In this document: in pieces, positions 5,523 through 5,528 of the stretch | Position numbering within the stretch: position 1 is the stretch's first letter | Layout of the letters: each line of letters starts with the position of its first letter | Assembly (NCBI GenBank): GCA_021205375.1 | Contig: JAJPXR010000056.1 | Coordinates: 1,890-7,417 of the forward strand | Length of the DNA stretch: 5,528 bases | Reading direction: 5' to 3' | From: Clostridiales bacterium | GTDB taxonomy: Bacteria; Bacillota; Clostridia; Oscillospirales; Oscillospiraceae | The notes under the pieces: model-generated | Told to the model about the DNA's origin: nothing | Database searches by the model: none | What the model saw: only the letters and a program-made list of their open reading frames with translations | Made by a program: the position numbers and the translations under genes

Positions 5523-5528
5523 AGAAAA

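Overview
The window looks like chromosomal DNA of a GC-rich, low-motility-of-clues Firmicute. My best guess is a gut Clostridium-class organism of the Oscillospiraceae type (Flavonifractor/Lawsonibacter-like). The reasons are: a yaaL-bofA gene pair, a hallmark of endospore-forming Firmicutes and their relatives; strong AGGAGG-type ribosome binding sites; an intrinsic U-tract terminator; and heptad CAATNNG intergenic repeats. The genus is inference; the sequence alone does not prove it.

Layout from left to right. (1) Positions 1-2217, plus strand: a heavy-metal P1B-type ATPase of the Zn/Cd/Pb class, missing its start. It opens with a tandem His/Cys-rich metal-binding repeat and ends just before a strong hairpin terminator at 2275-2312. 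(2) Positions 3103-2369, minus strand: two closely spaced genes for small membrane proteins of unknown function, with a good sigma-A-type promoter and ribosome binding site. They converge on the ATPase and probably share its terminator. (3) Positions 4217-3255, minus strand: a Gfo/Idh/MocA-family NAD(P)-dependent oxidoreductase with its own promoter. (4) Positions 4301-4588: an intergenic stretch carrying a heptad tandem repeat and a nested inverted-repeat element. A diverged partial copy of the same element lies at 3194-3228. (5) Positions 5103-4589, minus strand: yaaL (DUF2508) and bofA, overlapping by ATGA, behind a CATANNNT promoter of the kind used by the sporulation factors sigma-E/sigma-K. 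(6) Positions 5180-5528: no convincing protein gene. The DNA at 5236-5404 can fold almost end to end into one long rod with a symmetric 13 x 13 central bubble, so it is a candidate structured non-coding RNA (6S-like in outline, identity not established). The window ends with an extended -10 promoter on the plus strand for something outside the window.

The genes do not form one pathway. The ATPase handles metal export. The membrane-protein pair could be related to it only by position. YaaL-BofA belongs to the sporulation/mother-cell neighbourhood, and the oxidoreductase stands alone. The most unusual material is non-coding: the rod-like element near the right end and the dispersed heptad/palindrome repeat.
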